64,000 bases of DNA. Source: Prosapia bicincta (taxonomy: Eukaryota; Arthropoda; Insecta; Hemiptera; Cercopidae). Positions 1 to 12,168 of the stretch are shown in pieces. The stretch is taken from contig JBAIZL010000005.1 of NCBI GenBank assembly GCA_036971475.1, forward strand, positions 174,711,386 through 174,775,385. Direction: 5' to 3'. Both the position numbers and the translations under genes were made by a program. The notes beneath the pieces were generated by a model that searched no databases, was not told where the DNA came from, and saw only the letters and a program-made list of their open reading frames with translations. Numbering within the stretch: the first letter of the stretch is position 1; each line of letters starts with the position of its first letter.

Positions 1-760
1 GTGTAAACATCTTTGATAAAATAGTATTTATAATGTAAATAGACATCCAATTATTGTAAGGTGTCATTCCCAATTGTAGTAATGCAGAACAAATTCTACT
101 CATGCTCCAATCACCTTGTTTAATATTTCTATTCTTCATAATAGAAAGAAATTATTGAAAGTACAGTATGTTTACTTTTTGCTTATAATGCCATTTTTCT
201 ACTGACCCAGATATGTGTTATGTGAGATTGGTCATGCTCCTAGCTTGTTCTACTCAACAGGTTCTGCTATATAAATTAATTTTTTTTTAGCTCTTATAGT
301 CTGTACAATGGTGTAACTAAAACATTTTTTTCAAACTAAACCAAAATATCAGTTCAAACTCTGTTGTAGTATTTTGTAAATTTTTTGTTTTGTTTTAGAA
401 ATATGCATTAATTTATTGCATATCTTTATTTAAGAAAATGTTGTGCTTGCGAAATTGCCAAAAAAGGACTAGCGATTTATAAATGTGACTTGGAAAAATT
501 GCCACAGCACTGAAATGATCGAACAGAAGAAATATGTTTTTCTTTCTAGTATGTCTTCTAGAAAAATGCTAGTATGTCTTTCTAGTACTCTTTCTCATCC
601 ATCCTTAATGTTTATTTCTAAAAAGGTATAGTTATTAAATTTGTAAATATTAATGAACTCACTGATAAAAATAAATTATGCTTTGTTCTAGTTATAAAAG
701 AAGTGATCAGTGCCTATACCTTATAATGTCACACTTTGGACAAAGTGTTATCTGGTTAAG

Positions 761-921
761 GGACATTAGACAGTGCACTCCCCTCCATGTTGCTGCCTTA
801 TACAATAGTGTTGAGTGTTCACGTTTACTTTTAAAACACAAGGCTCCATTAGAAGAGAAAGATTATCAAGGAAGGACACCGCTTATTTGTGCTGCGTCTT
901 GTGGACATTCCCTAGTAGTAG
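761..921 (+). CDS. Ankyrin-repeat exon of an ANKRD28/44/52-like PP6 regulatory subunit (first exon visible)
   Basis: The frame encodes two consecutive ankyrin units: a TPLHVAA helix start, VECSRLLLKHKAPLEEKD, then GRTPLICAASCGHSLVV. These match the register of the last ankyrin repeats of ANKRD28/44/52, scaffold subunits that bring protein phosphatase 6 to its SAPS-domain partners in the cytoplasm and nucleus (family knowledge). The exon ends in a clean donor, G|GTGAGT, at 921/922. Its last base joins the next exon (AG CTT) to give GAG, so VV-E-LLLD reads on as one repeat. The 5' boundary is uncertain. I chose the AG at 759-760, because sequence before it in this frame does not resemble ankyrin repeats. 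An AG near 689 with a better pyrimidine tract is an alternative. Earlier exons lie left of the window. Confidence 0.8.
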
Positions 922-1270
922 GTGAGTTTACAGATATTTTTAAATTTCAACAATTCTTATTTTTCTTGTTCTAGTTTTACATTATACAAATAAACATATT
1001 ATTTTAATATATTTATAAAACCAAAATCTTATTCTTTCAAAATTTATCTTTAAAACAAAATAATATAATTTCTAAACAATTTATTGTAGAAACTGTATAA
1101 CTACTGTATTATTAATGAAATAAAAGCTTTAAAAATCACACAAATTACTTATCAAGTTGTTTGAGGATTTAAAGAATTTATTTTATTTTGCAAAGGTTGA
1201 ACAATAAAATGATTTATGTTTTTAGATATACATTTTAATAAAAATACAATTTTTTTGTTATTTTTAATAG

Positions 1271-1433
1271 AGCTTTTGCTGGATTGTAAAGCTGATATAA
1301 AGGCATGTGATAACCAACTGAACACTGCTTTACACCATGCCTGCAGGAACAAACACACTGATTGCGCTTTATTAATTCTTGAGCGAACACATGATATAAG
1401 TGTAGTGAACATGGCAAATAAACTTCTACGCAC
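1271..1433 (+). CDS. Ankyrin-repeat exon of the same ANKRD28/44/52-like gene
   Basis: A 163-base exon follows a T-rich acceptor (TTTTTAATAG) and ends before GTGAGT. With split codons at both ends it gives 53 full codons. It encodes the end of one repeat (ELLLDCKADIKACDN) and a full unit beginning NTALHHACRNKHTDCALLILE. The phrase HTDCALLILE followed by a D/N-rich linker is the hallmark spacing of the ANKRD28/52 C-terminal repeats. The final AC joins the first base of the next exon to make ACA (Thr), continuing into PLHLAARHG. Antisense open frames over this exon are not supported. Confidence 0.9.
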
Positions 1434-1529
1434 GTGAGTTTCTCTTGTTTATTAACATGTCCTATTTTACAAAATGTTCTGATTAATGAGTCACAATCAT
1501 TAATCATATGATTAATTTCCTTAGTTTCT

Positions 1530-1532
<3 letters not shown>

Positions 1533-1604
<72 letters not shown>
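1533..1604. repeat. (TA)n microsatellite
   Basis: About 36 uninterrupted TA units lie directly next to the Penelope-type terminal repeat that starts near 1610. A second TA tract lies at 1823-1856 inside the same repeat. Confidence 0.97.
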
Positions 1605-1613
<9 letters not shown>

Positions 1614-1763
1614 AGTTTTGGTTGGTAAAGATTATTTAGATTTTTTGGACTAGGAGACTGACAGACTTACCTTGGTAAGAGTCAATATATATAAAATACG
1701 TTTTCTTGTTTAATATTTAAAACAACATAGGTTATTAAAATACAAGAATATTTATTAATTTAT

Positions 1764-1808
1764 ATCCAACGCTTTTCGTTGGTAAACAGTACCAACATCA
1801 TCAGGAAT
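1764..1808 (-). ncRNA. Hammerhead-ribozyme-like motif, possibly degenerate
   Basis: On the minus strand CTGATGA (1804-1798) is followed by a perfect 6-bp hairpin (GTTGGT / ACCAAC) and then GAAA. Flanking ATTC and GGAT can pair as a four-base stem I, one pair being G-U. The short stem III is imperfect because of extra bases between GAAA and GTT. It looks like a decayed hammerhead embedded in the Penelope terminal region. Confidence 0.5.
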
Positions 1809-1820
1809 GAAAATTACAAA

Positions 1821-1858
<38 letters not shown>

Positions 1859-2361
1859 TTTTTTGGACTATGAGACTGACAGACTTACCTTGGTAAGAGT
1901 CCACTCTGTAGTCTTGAAATAGAAACACATAAAAGCACTTAACCAATGAAATATTTCAACCACACAGTGGTCTTTGTCAATCAAAGAGAAAACACAAAAT
2001 GAAATATGAGACAATGAATTAAAATAAAGTAAAAGTTGTAATCACAGATTGTGTAGAAATCAGATGTCACAGATGCACAGATTAAAGATATATGTATTGT
2101 TTCCATGAGCATATGAGTGTTTATAGTTTATATAAGTCTGTCAGGGTGAAAGAGATTGGAGACGTCTGATGAGGCTATTAGGGAAAAAAGTGAAAGGATT
2201 TATCTGATATTGAGGTTAGGGGATTCTCTGGACTTGGTATACCACTGGTATAATAGTTCCCATCTTCTCAGTTCTGAGAGATTGCAATCAGAGGGAAGTG
2301 TTTTAATTATATTTGTGGTATAGCAGTCATCAAAAGTTGTGATGTTGTGACTCGCTTCATG

Positions 2362-3053
2362 TTAAGCTGTTGGCCTATCCATATCCGTGGTCAAGCCTAT
2401 GTACCGTGCTGAGCAAAATTTACATTGTAGCTGGTATATGACATTTTTCGATGTACAGTTATGATGACCCTGTATTTTTGTTGTTTGGCTGTTGAAACTA
2501 TTTGCTGGGAGATGTATCGGACACGTCTTGCATCTAGGTCTATTGCATGGGAAGGAGCCATGAGGAAGTTTGTGTGGTTTCTCTGCATCAGGGTCTGGTA
2601 GTTTAGGATGTACTAGGATGTTTTTCAAGTTGGGAGGTTGCTTGTACCAAATTTGAGGTGCATTGGTGAAAAGATTTTTGGTGTGGACGGAAGCTTGAAG
2701 AATTTTGAAGCCATCTCTCAATATCTTGTTGAGTTTATGTAGACCAGGATGGTAGTCTATGATTAAAGACAGTTTATTTTGTTCTGTTTGTGGTTTGAGG
2801 GGAACTGAGGATTGTGCTGAATGAATATGGTTTTCAATGAGTCTTTTTGGGTATCCTCTTCTTTGGAAGGCTGTTGATATATTTCTATTAAAATCTTCCA
2901 ATTCCCTAACATTAGAACAGATTCTCTTACCCCTGATTGCCTGACTGTATGGAATGGATCGTTTTATGTTTATTGGGTGGTTGCTGCCAAAATGGAGATA
3001 TTGTAGGTGGTTTGTCGGTTTGGCGTGAATTCCTGTGTTGATATTTCCATTCT
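2362..3053 (-). pseudogene. Penelope-like element: C-terminal RT region, Cys-rich linker and start of GIY-YIG endonuclease
   Basis: Without requiring a methionine, one open frame runs from about 3050 to 2362. Order: HAKPTN and YLHFGSNHP motifs; KRSIPYSQAIRGKRICS, the typical end of the Penelope reverse transcriptase; then FQRRGYPKRLI. A cysteine-rich stretch, CNRPRCKTCPIH, is followed by VIYQLQCKFC and RYIGLT, which is the start of the GIY-YIG endonuclease core. The frame then runs out of similarity and stops, so the nuclease lacks its catalytic remainder. The upstream reverse-transcriptase catalytic part is missing. This is a dead copy; family assignment is confident, clade is not. Confidence 0.85.
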
Positions 3054-3309
3054 ATACTATTCTTCAAGCATAGAAGTCTGTATCATATGATTACTGATAA
3101 ATAACACATTACCAATAGTCACTAGTTTTGATTGCTCACAAATATAATATACTGCGGAATTTCAGATCTACAAATTATATGCAAACAAACATACATTTTA
3201 AAAACTTTTAATAAGCATTTCATATGAGAGATGACGTAGTAAATTTTGCCCATTAAGAAAAAAATAGCTAAAAAATGTAAAATATTTATTTATCTTTACA
3301 TGCGAGTAT

Positions 3310-4330
3310 TTATTTTCCTACATAATTTCTATTTCCTTCCACACATTTTTGATATCTTAGTAACAGTTCTTTTATTCCTGTGTCATAACAAACTGCCGCC
3401 AAATTCATGATCCAGTTTTCCACCTCAAGTTTCACTTTGTCATCATCAGTGAAGTTTGTGACCACTCAGATGATCATGACCCCTCAGATGGTTTTTTAGT
3501 TATGGGAACATCAAAAAGTTAAATAAGCAAACTCTAACGAGAAAGGAGGATGATCAAGATCTGCTATAGGAATTTATTGAGAAGCTCAACTGTTGTACGA
3601 GCAGAATGTGGTCAGGCATTGTCTTGATTTAACAGCACTTTGGATGATAAAATCTTCTACTATTTTTTCTGAATAGCACAGTAAAGATTATTCAGCACTT
3701 TGCCATAATGCTCTTCATTAATTGTGGTTCTCAAAGGTAGATAACCAATCAGTAGCACAGCTGTCCCAAAAACTGTACCTGTCACTTTTGCTTTTTAGGG
3801 AGGTTTTTCACTGTTTATACTACACCATAATCTGACATTTGTTTGGGGGTTAAATGATTAATTCACGTTTCATTCCCAATAACTTTTCTTGAACCAACAG
3901 TAACAAGGTATCTTACATACACTGTTAAAAGTGAAGGCAATTCCACTTAAAAGAGAATTGACTAATTTCAATATTTGGTGACAGTAAAGTCATGACATCA
4001 TCTAGCATATACCTCTTAATGAAGTCAATTATCTTGCTCATAACTTTAATGGCATCAGCTTGGCGGGAAATTACAGGTTGTCCACTCGGGTCGTCATTGT
4101 AAAAAGTTTGTCTGCCTTCAATTTGTAACCAATGACAAACCTTTTGGATAGACACTATATCTTCACCATACTCACTACATAACTGGCAATAAATTTCTAA
4201 AGCCGAATAATTTTTAACAGTTATAAAATTAATAACACTGTGTACTTCACAACTTGCATTCGGCACTGTGTTGTCTGAAAATGTTAAAGAAAGAATGATG
4301 GTGAAAAAGAAGAAGTGACAAGGCATCTAT
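3310..4330 (-). pseudogene. Mariner-type transposase remnant
   Basis: The minus strand encodes the N-terminal helix-turn-helix region of a mariner transposase in one frame (4260-3930): SALEIYCQLCSEYGEDIVS, then GRQTFYNDDPSGQP, then a degenerate VMSKIIDFIKRYMLDDVM. Further along, in other frames, RYQKCVEGNRNYV (around 3350) corresponds to the family's C-terminal end. The middle is broken by frameshifts and stops, and I cannot place the catalytic aspartates. No terminal inverted repeats were found, so limits are approximate. It sits in an intron of the ankyrin gene in antisense orientation. Confidence 0.75.
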
Positions 4331-4379
4331 GGTCCATTGTGACTCTCCCCGTTGTCAAATAAACATGTCAAACATGTGG

Positions 4380-5870
4380 TGTCTTATTCCACGGCACCAC
4401 AGTCCAGAATGGACCTTGGCCTCCTCAATAAGCCTCCGCCAGGTAGCTATATCCTGTGCTGCTGCTTTCTAGTTCCTCACATTCACCAGGTTCTGGCATC
4501 CTGAACGACGCAATCCATCCATCTAAGTCTAGGATGTCCTTTTGTAGGTAGTTCCATATAATAGGCTTCTGGGTACATCACGCTCCTTCATCTGGGCTAC
4601 ATGCAATGCCCACCGCAGTCTTGAAATTCTTATTATTTCCCCTATATTGGGTTCCCCAAACAGCTAGTAAAGCTCACAATTTCTTCTTCTCCTCCACTGC
4701 CCATAATGGAGACCTTATTATTGGAGCTGACAATGGATCCCAGATAAGTGAATTGATTCATTCCTTCAGATTTGAAGTGTGAATGAACAAATCCTCCTCA
4801 ACAAATCCACCTGCCTGTTGGGTTACTTAAGAGTTGCCACATCGTAGATACATTGTTTTTTTTCCTTCATTAGTCCCATCTCTTTGGCTGCTCGCATGAA
4901 GTATGGGAATGCCTCTTCTAAGGGTATGAAAGACCTACTTATGAGGTCTACATCATGAGGGTATGCTAACAGTTGCACCAGTCTATTGATAATTGGGCCC
5001 TGCATTTCGACCTCTTGTCCTTTACAACCTTTTCCAGTACAAGGTTGAAAATTAAACAGAACAAGGCATCCCTTTTTCTGAGTCCTATATTGAATATAAA
5101 TTTGAGGGAGAGGTCACTCTTGACCTTGACCATGCATTTGGTATCAGAAATTGGCATTCTATTAAAACTATAGGCTTGGATGATGCCCCGAGATCTGTTA
5201 ATGCGCCCTCTCAAGGATAACCTTTCTTTCAGTAAGGTGTTGGCCGTTTTCACTTCTACGAGCTGTAACTCTAGGCTTGAATGCTACCCTGCTTTCATTA
5301 ACTCTCTTGTAGAAATTGCGGTTATCATTAAGTGATCAGTGTTCTTTGAGGTCTTGAAGTTGCTGCTTTTCCCAGGCCATTTTTCTCATTCTATGTACCT
5401 TCTTCTCTTCTCTCCTTTTTTCTCTGTATTCCTCTGTGGCTCTCCTTGTGTTTCTCTTTTGGATCACAGCTTTATATGCTGTGTTTGTCTGTCCGTTGTT
5501 GCTGCACAGTTGTCATCAAACCAAAAAGATCTCTGGATGGCCTTCCATGCCCAAAGTAGCTTCTTCTGTTAGCTTGATCGCTTTTGGACAGTGATCCCAA
5601 CGATCTTGCACAATGCCCTAGACTGGAGTTTCAGTGCTATGAAGTCCACTGTTCAGAAATTCCTGGTACTGCTTACATATATCACGCTGCTCAAATATGC
5701 AGTTTATCCACCTCAAACATGTGAAACCATAACCTCAATGAATCCAACCTCAAACTCGTAACTAGCATCAGTCCCGAGGCAAGAGGTTACGTCCTTTCTG
5801 CCCCTGGGACGAGGCAAATTCCAACCAGACACTACTGTTTTGACCGCTTTTTGTCAGGGAAACTTACTTT
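4380..5870 (-). pseudogene. Non-LTR retrotransposon reverse-transcriptase remnant
   Basis: Minus-strand frames give, in order, NRNFYKRVNESR and ENGQHLTERK (about 5310-5220), the RT palm stretch FIFNIGLRKRDALFCLIFN followed by LVLEKVV (5110-5020), and QLLAYPHDVDLI (about 4980-4940). The last is the YADD box region in mutated form (YPHD). The pieces are in the right order for a LINE-type reverse transcriptase but lie in different frames with stops between, and the catalytic box is changed. The 4380-4700 part looks like the decayed C-terminal region. The clade cannot be fixed by eye. No host gene is seen here. Confidence 0.7.
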
Positions 5871-7781
5871 TTGAACTTACCTCATAGCTGTATAAACAAT
5901 TCCAAGTACACATTCCAATTAATATTCCTTATTAGTTATGTATTTACCTATCTATTAAAGAAAAAGATTGATTTACATAAAACTAAAAGCTAGGTTCAAC
6001 ATTTGAGTTGAGTACTGTTGTCCTTTAAGCAAAAACATATAAGATTCATCATAACAATGAAGTTCAATAATTTCAGAATTTAATGACTACCCATAACCAT
6101 CTGATGAATAGATTCTGAGAAAACGTAAAAAATAGAACCACTGGAATTGTATATAAATAGCATATATTCATGAACTATTAGGTATTCATATACTGTAGTA
6201 CAATGTGGATTCTACTACAGTTACACAGCTATACACTTATTAAAACCCTAATTATCTCATGTCAAATTTGAATTTCAGTGTTTTCAAATTTTCACTGCAT
6301 AATGTTGGATATTTCAGATAATTCAAAATTTTCAGCCCTATCCTTATAGTTTGAATAGAAATATTTCCAGCATATATTTAACTCTTGGCAACTTTATTTT
6401 CAAATATTAATGATAACAAGAGTGATGTTTCATCCATAAAACTTTTGTCATATTCATTTGTCATGTAACAGAAGTAAAGCAACATGCTATTTATAAAAAA
6501 ATCTTTAATTGTTTGTAAATGCTACAAAAAAATATTTTTAAAGGGGAATTATGTTAAACAAATACTTTCAAGGATCACATGCATTTGTGAATGAGTTATT
6601 GGGTTTTCTAGCTTTAAGGTTTTCTTTTTATCAAATTGTAAACAATTAGTGATAATTTGAATCGTTATTATTACATAATTGAAACATAAAATGAAGATTA
6701 CCGTAAGGACTTTACAGAAATTCACTGTTCAAATGACTATGTTTATGTATGCTTCTTATGTATAAGAGACCAATAGAAGCTTTTAATTCTAAAACTATTA
6801 TATTACTAGTAAATTATTGTTCAGAAGAATATTTCTTTTTCTGTATAACTATTTAAATATGGTAAAATGAACTTATTAGCCATTGTAGCTTTTCATGATT
6901 CTTGTTTTAGTCCTGGCATTGAATGAATCATATTTCTTTATAAAATTTTGTGGTTTGTGATGTGGCCTAAAGTTTGTTTTTTTTCTTTTAGAAGAAAAGG
7001 TTTGAAACATATAACATTTCCATCAATATAGTCAAATGACAAATGTGTAAAATATTTTTATTTGTTTTTCCCTTTCTGTCTTTTATAACAGTATTTCTAC
7101 TGACCCCAGACCTAGTAATTATTTTACTGAAATAAGTGTCACACCTTAATAACTATTCTGAATACAATAGAAACTAGTTTAAAAGTGCACTATATATGGG
7201 CTACAGATGTGAAAATATTCATCTGAACAGCAATAGTCTACCCAGTTTGGTAATCTCATAATAACTAAATAAAATTTCCCTTGGATGAAATATCACCCAT
7301 TCAAGGCAAGAAACTTTTAAAATCAGTGACTCTTCATGAGTTAAAACCAATAGTTGTAAATTTGAAAATGTAATGTAAATTCAATTAAGTTTGTAATGTA
7401 AGCAGATTTGCTTCTGAATCTGTCGTTGAATGAACTTATATATTTAGTTCATTTAAAAAAACAAATATTCAGGTTATAATTATTTCTATAACTTTTTCTA
7501 ATTGATGAAGATGTAAAAACAAGGGCATTGAAAACTGAATTGCATACATTTCTGAATTGAGTTTGTATATTATTGTGTAATGAATACTCACTACAGATAA
7601 AAAGTACTTGGTGATACATGAGTTTATAATGTAATGATTGAATGAATGAACTGATCTATTCAGTAAATTATTTTACACTAAGTTTTTTGTTTATATTTAT
7701 CTACCTGGATCTATTGCTTTAATTATCTTTCACTTCAAAAACTAAATTCTTGTAAATTACAGTGATAGTTATATTTTTCAG
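5871..7781. other. Intron sequence with no recognisable feature
   Basis: This AT-rich stretch is the right part of the long ankyrin-gene intron. I see no coding, no clear inverted repeats and no RNA gene in it. Confidence 0.6.
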
Positions 7782-7978
7782 ACCTTTACATTTAGCTGCT
7801 CGTCATGGCTTGATATCAGTGACACAGTTGTTGCTTCAGCGAGGTGCATCTGTCCTTGCTGTAGATGGAGATGGATTAACACCTGCTCTTGCTTGTGCGC
7901 CAACATCTTCGGTAGCTCATTGTCTTGCTCTCATCCTAGCATCCACTCCAGCTGCCAGCAATACCCTTTTTCAAAATA
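7782..7978 (+). CDS. Last ankyrin repeats plus ALACAP linker, ANKRD28/44/52-like gene
   Basis: The acceptor TATTTTTCAG|ACC opens this 197-base exon, which ends A|GTAAGA and contains 65 complete codons. It encodes [19 protein letters not shown], then [20 protein letters not shown] and CLALILAST. The run [19 protein letters not shown] followed by a CLALILA helix is, from family knowledge, diagnostic of ANKRD28/44/52 and marks the end of the ankyrin stack. A 6.3-kb intron full of transposon remnants separates it from the previous exon, and a 4.1-kb intron follows. Confidence 0.92.
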
Positions 7979-8567
7979 GTAAGATATACTTTTCCCTTCG
8001 TTCTAATATGCATATTAAATGTTAGAAGTGTAATTCAAACCTTTGCAGGTTCAATCATGCCAAGTTTTAATTATACCATAACACTTCATTTGTATGCATT
8101 AAGTCATTAGGGTCTTTATCTTTTAATTAATAATAGTGTAAAAAGTTTTAAGTGCAATACTTGTCGAAGTCAGGATCCACTGATTTTTTAAAAAATTGTA
8201 CATATATACTTTAAAATACATGCTAAACAAGTTGAAAGAGATTTTTAATGTCACAAACCTTAAATCGAGGTAAAAACATAGATTAATTATCATCATACCA
8301 ACATAACTTCATTCTCAAAACAATAAAATACTTCCTAACAAAGAATTCATTAGAATTCCTATTAGAATTCAAACTACTCACTCTTATATTACAACATTAT
8401 ACAGCTATATTAAAATATATCTGCAAAGTACAAAAAAAATTAGTTTCCCAACAATAACTAGATGATTGCAGAATGAAAAAAATCATTAAAAATAATTCTT
8501 CAGGAATTGTCAAACTTACTATATTGAAATGTAGGGATGAAGTATCGGGCTAGGATAGGTTTGATTA

Positions 8568-9661
8568 TTAACACGTTCAGCACGGCTAGAGTACTGGCAC
8601 GCTCTGGGTTCCCTTGCGAGGCACTGAGAGCATGCTGTTGCGCTCCCCCTCTTTCCTAGCACACTCACTCCCAGTCTAGCTAAAACTCCTCTAGTTTCGA
8701 TAAGTGTTTTGGAAAAAATTTGAGCTTTACTTCAGGGCTACAGAACAGTTTGGAGAACATTGTGCATAAGTCATTTTGAAATCCAACTATCCCAAGTTAA
8801 TTTTTTGAGATTCGAATATTGGTGCCCTTCTTCTAGCCGACCTCTCAAGAAACCCTGACAGACATAAGTAACTGAACATTTTCCTGCAATTTTCCCGGCC
8901 CCTGAAGGATCAAATAGGAAAACTCGGAAGAGGTGCAGGGTTTGTTTATATAAAAGTAAAAGAACTGAAACATCTTTTTATTGCCAAGGTGCCTTCCCTT
9001 TGCATTCAACAATGCTTCAGGGAGTTTCATGAACATATTTAATTTGTTTTTAGAACCTGACAAGCATTATCTATGCCTGTGTTTACATTATCAATATCTA
9101 TCGCTTTGTGGAACACAAGTAGAAACAAACATTCCAAGTTAAAAGTTGAGTGGTTAATTTTAGTATGTAGTCTATTTTAGTAGTAGGTACTTTAGGATTT
9201 TATGTAAATTATCTTTTTTTCTCTGTCTTTTTATTGAGTTTTACTATTTGTCATATAGAATTTCATCATTTCCATTGATAAATATTTTATATATATTTCC
9301 TTATTTTTATTGACCCAAAAAATAAAACCATTTTTAATGTCTAATACACTGTTTTGATGTCCCAAATTATCATATATATGGTAGAGATAAAAATATTGAG
9401 ATGAAAACAATGGACACGATAATTAGATGCAATAACAGGCTATGCAACCAGCACAGCATTTCAATAATTCCAGGGATGGCATGCTCCCCATTTTTATAAT
9501 GTAAATAGAGCTTACATTTTTTGTATTATTTTTACGTTTATAACTAACTATTTAAATATAGATTTTGAGATAAGACAATGCCGTTAAATGTGGAAGTTAA
9601 TGATTAAACAGTCGGTAGTTTGATGAGATTTCCAATATTGCCGCCGTGCTGAATGTGTTAA
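8568..9661. mobile_element. piggyBac-like non-autonomous element (MITE)
   Basis: It begins TTAA-CACGTTCAGCACGGC and ends GCCGTGCTGAATGTG-TTAA. The 15-bp terminal inverted repeats differ at one base and the target-site duplication is TTAA, the signature of piggyBac-type insertion. The 1,086-bp interior holds no transposase frame. It lies in the last ankyrin-gene intron. Confidence 0.85.
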
Positions 9662-11174
9662 CAAGTACTATAAAAATTTTTTAAAGTCAATTCCTACATA
9701 ATACATAACGAGAAGTAAAAATTAAGATAGAGACTATAGAAAAAAGTATAAGATATGTTAAATTTGTTTTAATTTTATTATAGTAGAACAAATAAATGTC
9801 TAAAAAAAAACTTCTAACAAAAAAATGCAATTTTCCATTGTTCAGTTTAGCAATGTTCTAAATAGGCATTAAAAAAAACAAAATAAGAAGAAAAAATATT
9901 AAAACATTGAAATTTATAGATAATTTAATAATACAAAAGGATATAGAGAGTGACTTGGATAGGTCTTTGAATAAATTGGAAAACAATATATAATGAAATT
10001 TAATGCAACAAGTAAATGTAAAAAAGTTGCCACCACTATCAGATGACATAGTGACCCGGGGTAAAGGAGGTGGTGGATTATATTGGAAAGTGATAAACAG
10101 GGGAGATTACTTCTCTATCAGATAAAGATAATTCTTTATCTTCTTGGATGATAAAATTAGATATAATAGACAGGATAAAAAAAAGTAAAATGAAATTTTT
10201 GAGAACTAAGATGTGATTATCATGGCGTTAGTAGCACCATCAGAAATAAGAACAGTTATGCATGAGCATTAAGCTACAAGATCTTAATTAACTTCCCTTG
10301 TTTACAGTACTTTGAATAAATGTGTGTAAGGTAACCTTAATAATTTTCACTATGGCAGAGAATCAACTCCACTGTTTGAAAGCTCGTGGTACAGTACATG
10401 TATTTTGCAAAATTTAAATAGGGAAGCGTAAAGCCTGTATACTTTTAGTAATAGTTAAAAAAATCTTAAGATTCCTAAATTCTAATTTTCAAAAGTTTTT
10501 AAGATATCCCTCAAAATTATTAAACACTGAAAATGATTTCTAATATGGTTGTCCACTAACAATTATCAGTGCATGTAGGATTTACATAAAAAATGATTAT
10601 AATTCAGTTTATTCTCACTAAAGATTTCGAAATGTGAGATGAGTATTTATCAAATTTAAACTAAAATTGCTCTATCTCAGCAAAATAAAGAATTGTTTTC
10701 AGTCAGTATAGCTATTTTGATAGAGTGGAAAATAAAAATGTTTTGAAAACCTCCGGAATACAGGTTTCACCGAGCTGACATGTATTTGATGACCAAATTC
10801 ACAAATTACACTACAAATTCTACACATATTTATTCAAAATATTATGGTAAATAGTCAATTAATACTGAACCTTTCAACTAGTATAAAAATAGAATTCTCT
10901 ACATCTTAAACCGCCTCATTTCTGATTGTTCCATTATTATTATTTGAATTTCGATAGAAATAAAATTTCTTATTTTGGATTTTATCATAGACATAATAAC
11001 CCTGTTTCTTGTTGCTCCATTTAATTTACTTGGGCATATCATCGGCTATTTCTGAGTCAAACTAGAAATAGGTGCTAGTATCAACTATCAATATTAAGAG
11101 AAAATTGAAAGCTACATGTAAATTTATATTTAATAAATACAAACAGGCCTAAATATTTTGGGATTATGTTTAAT

Positions 11175-11855
11175 TTAACCCTTGCACGCGTATAACGTGA
11201 TTTCTCGTAAGGCTGAATTCTCTGCTAGCGTGTATTACGGGAAATCATGTATTTATAATATTTTGTATATGAAAGTCCTAGTTGTTTGTTTAAAGTCCAT
11301 TACAATGTGTGACATTGTTTGTTTAGTGTAAATAAACTCCTCTGCTAAGTTTATTGTTCTCGGCCACTTGCTACCGATCCACATTCTGTTGTTTTAGCCA
11401 CCAGGGGCCATTACGTGGTCTATGCATGTGTGTATGATGGGAATTCTCGGCAGGATGCAGCGTCTACCAACTGTATCGTATTTTGTGTTCGCATTGTGAT
11501 TGCTATAGTTGTTTACCGTTTACCTGAGTGACCTTTGTTTGTACTATAAGAATAATTTATTGTTTATGATTTTGTGAATAATAATTTTAGTTATTTTAAT
11601 TTTATTTTAAATAGATTTATTGATATCTTGAATTAGCTAAATATTTTTACGTCTGTAAATAGATTTTCAATGATTAATGTGTAAAAATATAAAAAATTAT
11701 AAAAATAACTAGTTTATAATTTTTTTGTTGTTCAAATACATCTTTAAGAACTCAGAATTAAATAGAAATTTGAACATTTCACACAAACATTTTTTTTATC
11801 TAATAGCACGTAATCTGTTAGTTGTCCTTGATATGTCCTGCGTGCTAAGGGTTAA
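11175..11855. mobile_element. piggyBac-like non-autonomous element (MITE)
   Basis: TTAA target duplication with ends CCCTTGCACGC and, read inward from the right, CCCTTAGCACGC. The 673-bp interior has no coding. Its left half is richer in GC than the surrounding intron. CCCT-starting ends are usual for piggyBac relatives. Confidence 0.82.
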
Positions 11856-12061
11856 ATGAAATACAAAAAAATTGGAGTGAATCTAATTATCACAATAAAC
11901 AGGAAAAAAGTATAATTGATAGTTTGATTCAAAATATTAAGTAAATATTTTTATTGCACAAATCATGATGAATGTATCAAACATTTACATTAAATGACTC
12001 ATTTTTATTCAATTTTAAATAAAAATAATATTGTTATGTCTGAAATATTTGTTTTGCTTAG

Positions 12062-12168
12062 ATATGAAGAAGGGCACAGTACCCTTAAACACAAGAAATT
12101 CATTCCCTCATCCAGAGAACACTGTGATGCGCAGTAGTAACCACAGTTCTGACTCCGATTTCTACTGA
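12062..12168 (+). CDS. C-terminal exon and stop codon of the ANKRD28/44/52-like gene
   Basis: After the acceptor TTTTGCTTAG, the first two bases complete the split codon AAT. The frame then reads MKKGTVPLNTRNSFPHPE and ends NHSSDSDFY with a TGA at 12166-12168. The serine/aspartate-rich end with a terminal aromatic residue resembles the SDSE-type tails of vertebrate ANKRD28/44. That similarity is recalled, not computed. The splice phase agrees exactly with the previous exon, which supports this as the true end of the gene. No further coding exon follows on this strand for about 38 kb. Confidence 0.85.

Larger units (their letters stand above)
1605..3056 (-). mobile_element. 5'-truncated Penelope-like element with terminal repeat
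   Basis: Minus-strand coding remnant (2362-3053) followed downstream by terminal-repeat sequence (1605-2361). The terminal part contains a hairpin (ACCAC-TGT-GTGGT near 1963-1975) and a unit that recurs as a palindrome at 61480-61860. Another small hairpin, with a hammerhead-like core, lies at 1764-1808. TA microsatellites at 1533-1604 and 1823-1856 flank and interrupt the terminal repeat. The coding part stops abruptly at a TAG near 3053, upstream of which no reverse-transcriptase core can be read, so the copy is 5' truncated. Confidence 0.8.

Noticed and set aside
1152..1507. Two minus-strand open frames over the second ankyrin exon
   Set aside because: They are antisense shadows; the plus strand has consistent splice sites, phase and an ankyrin pattern.
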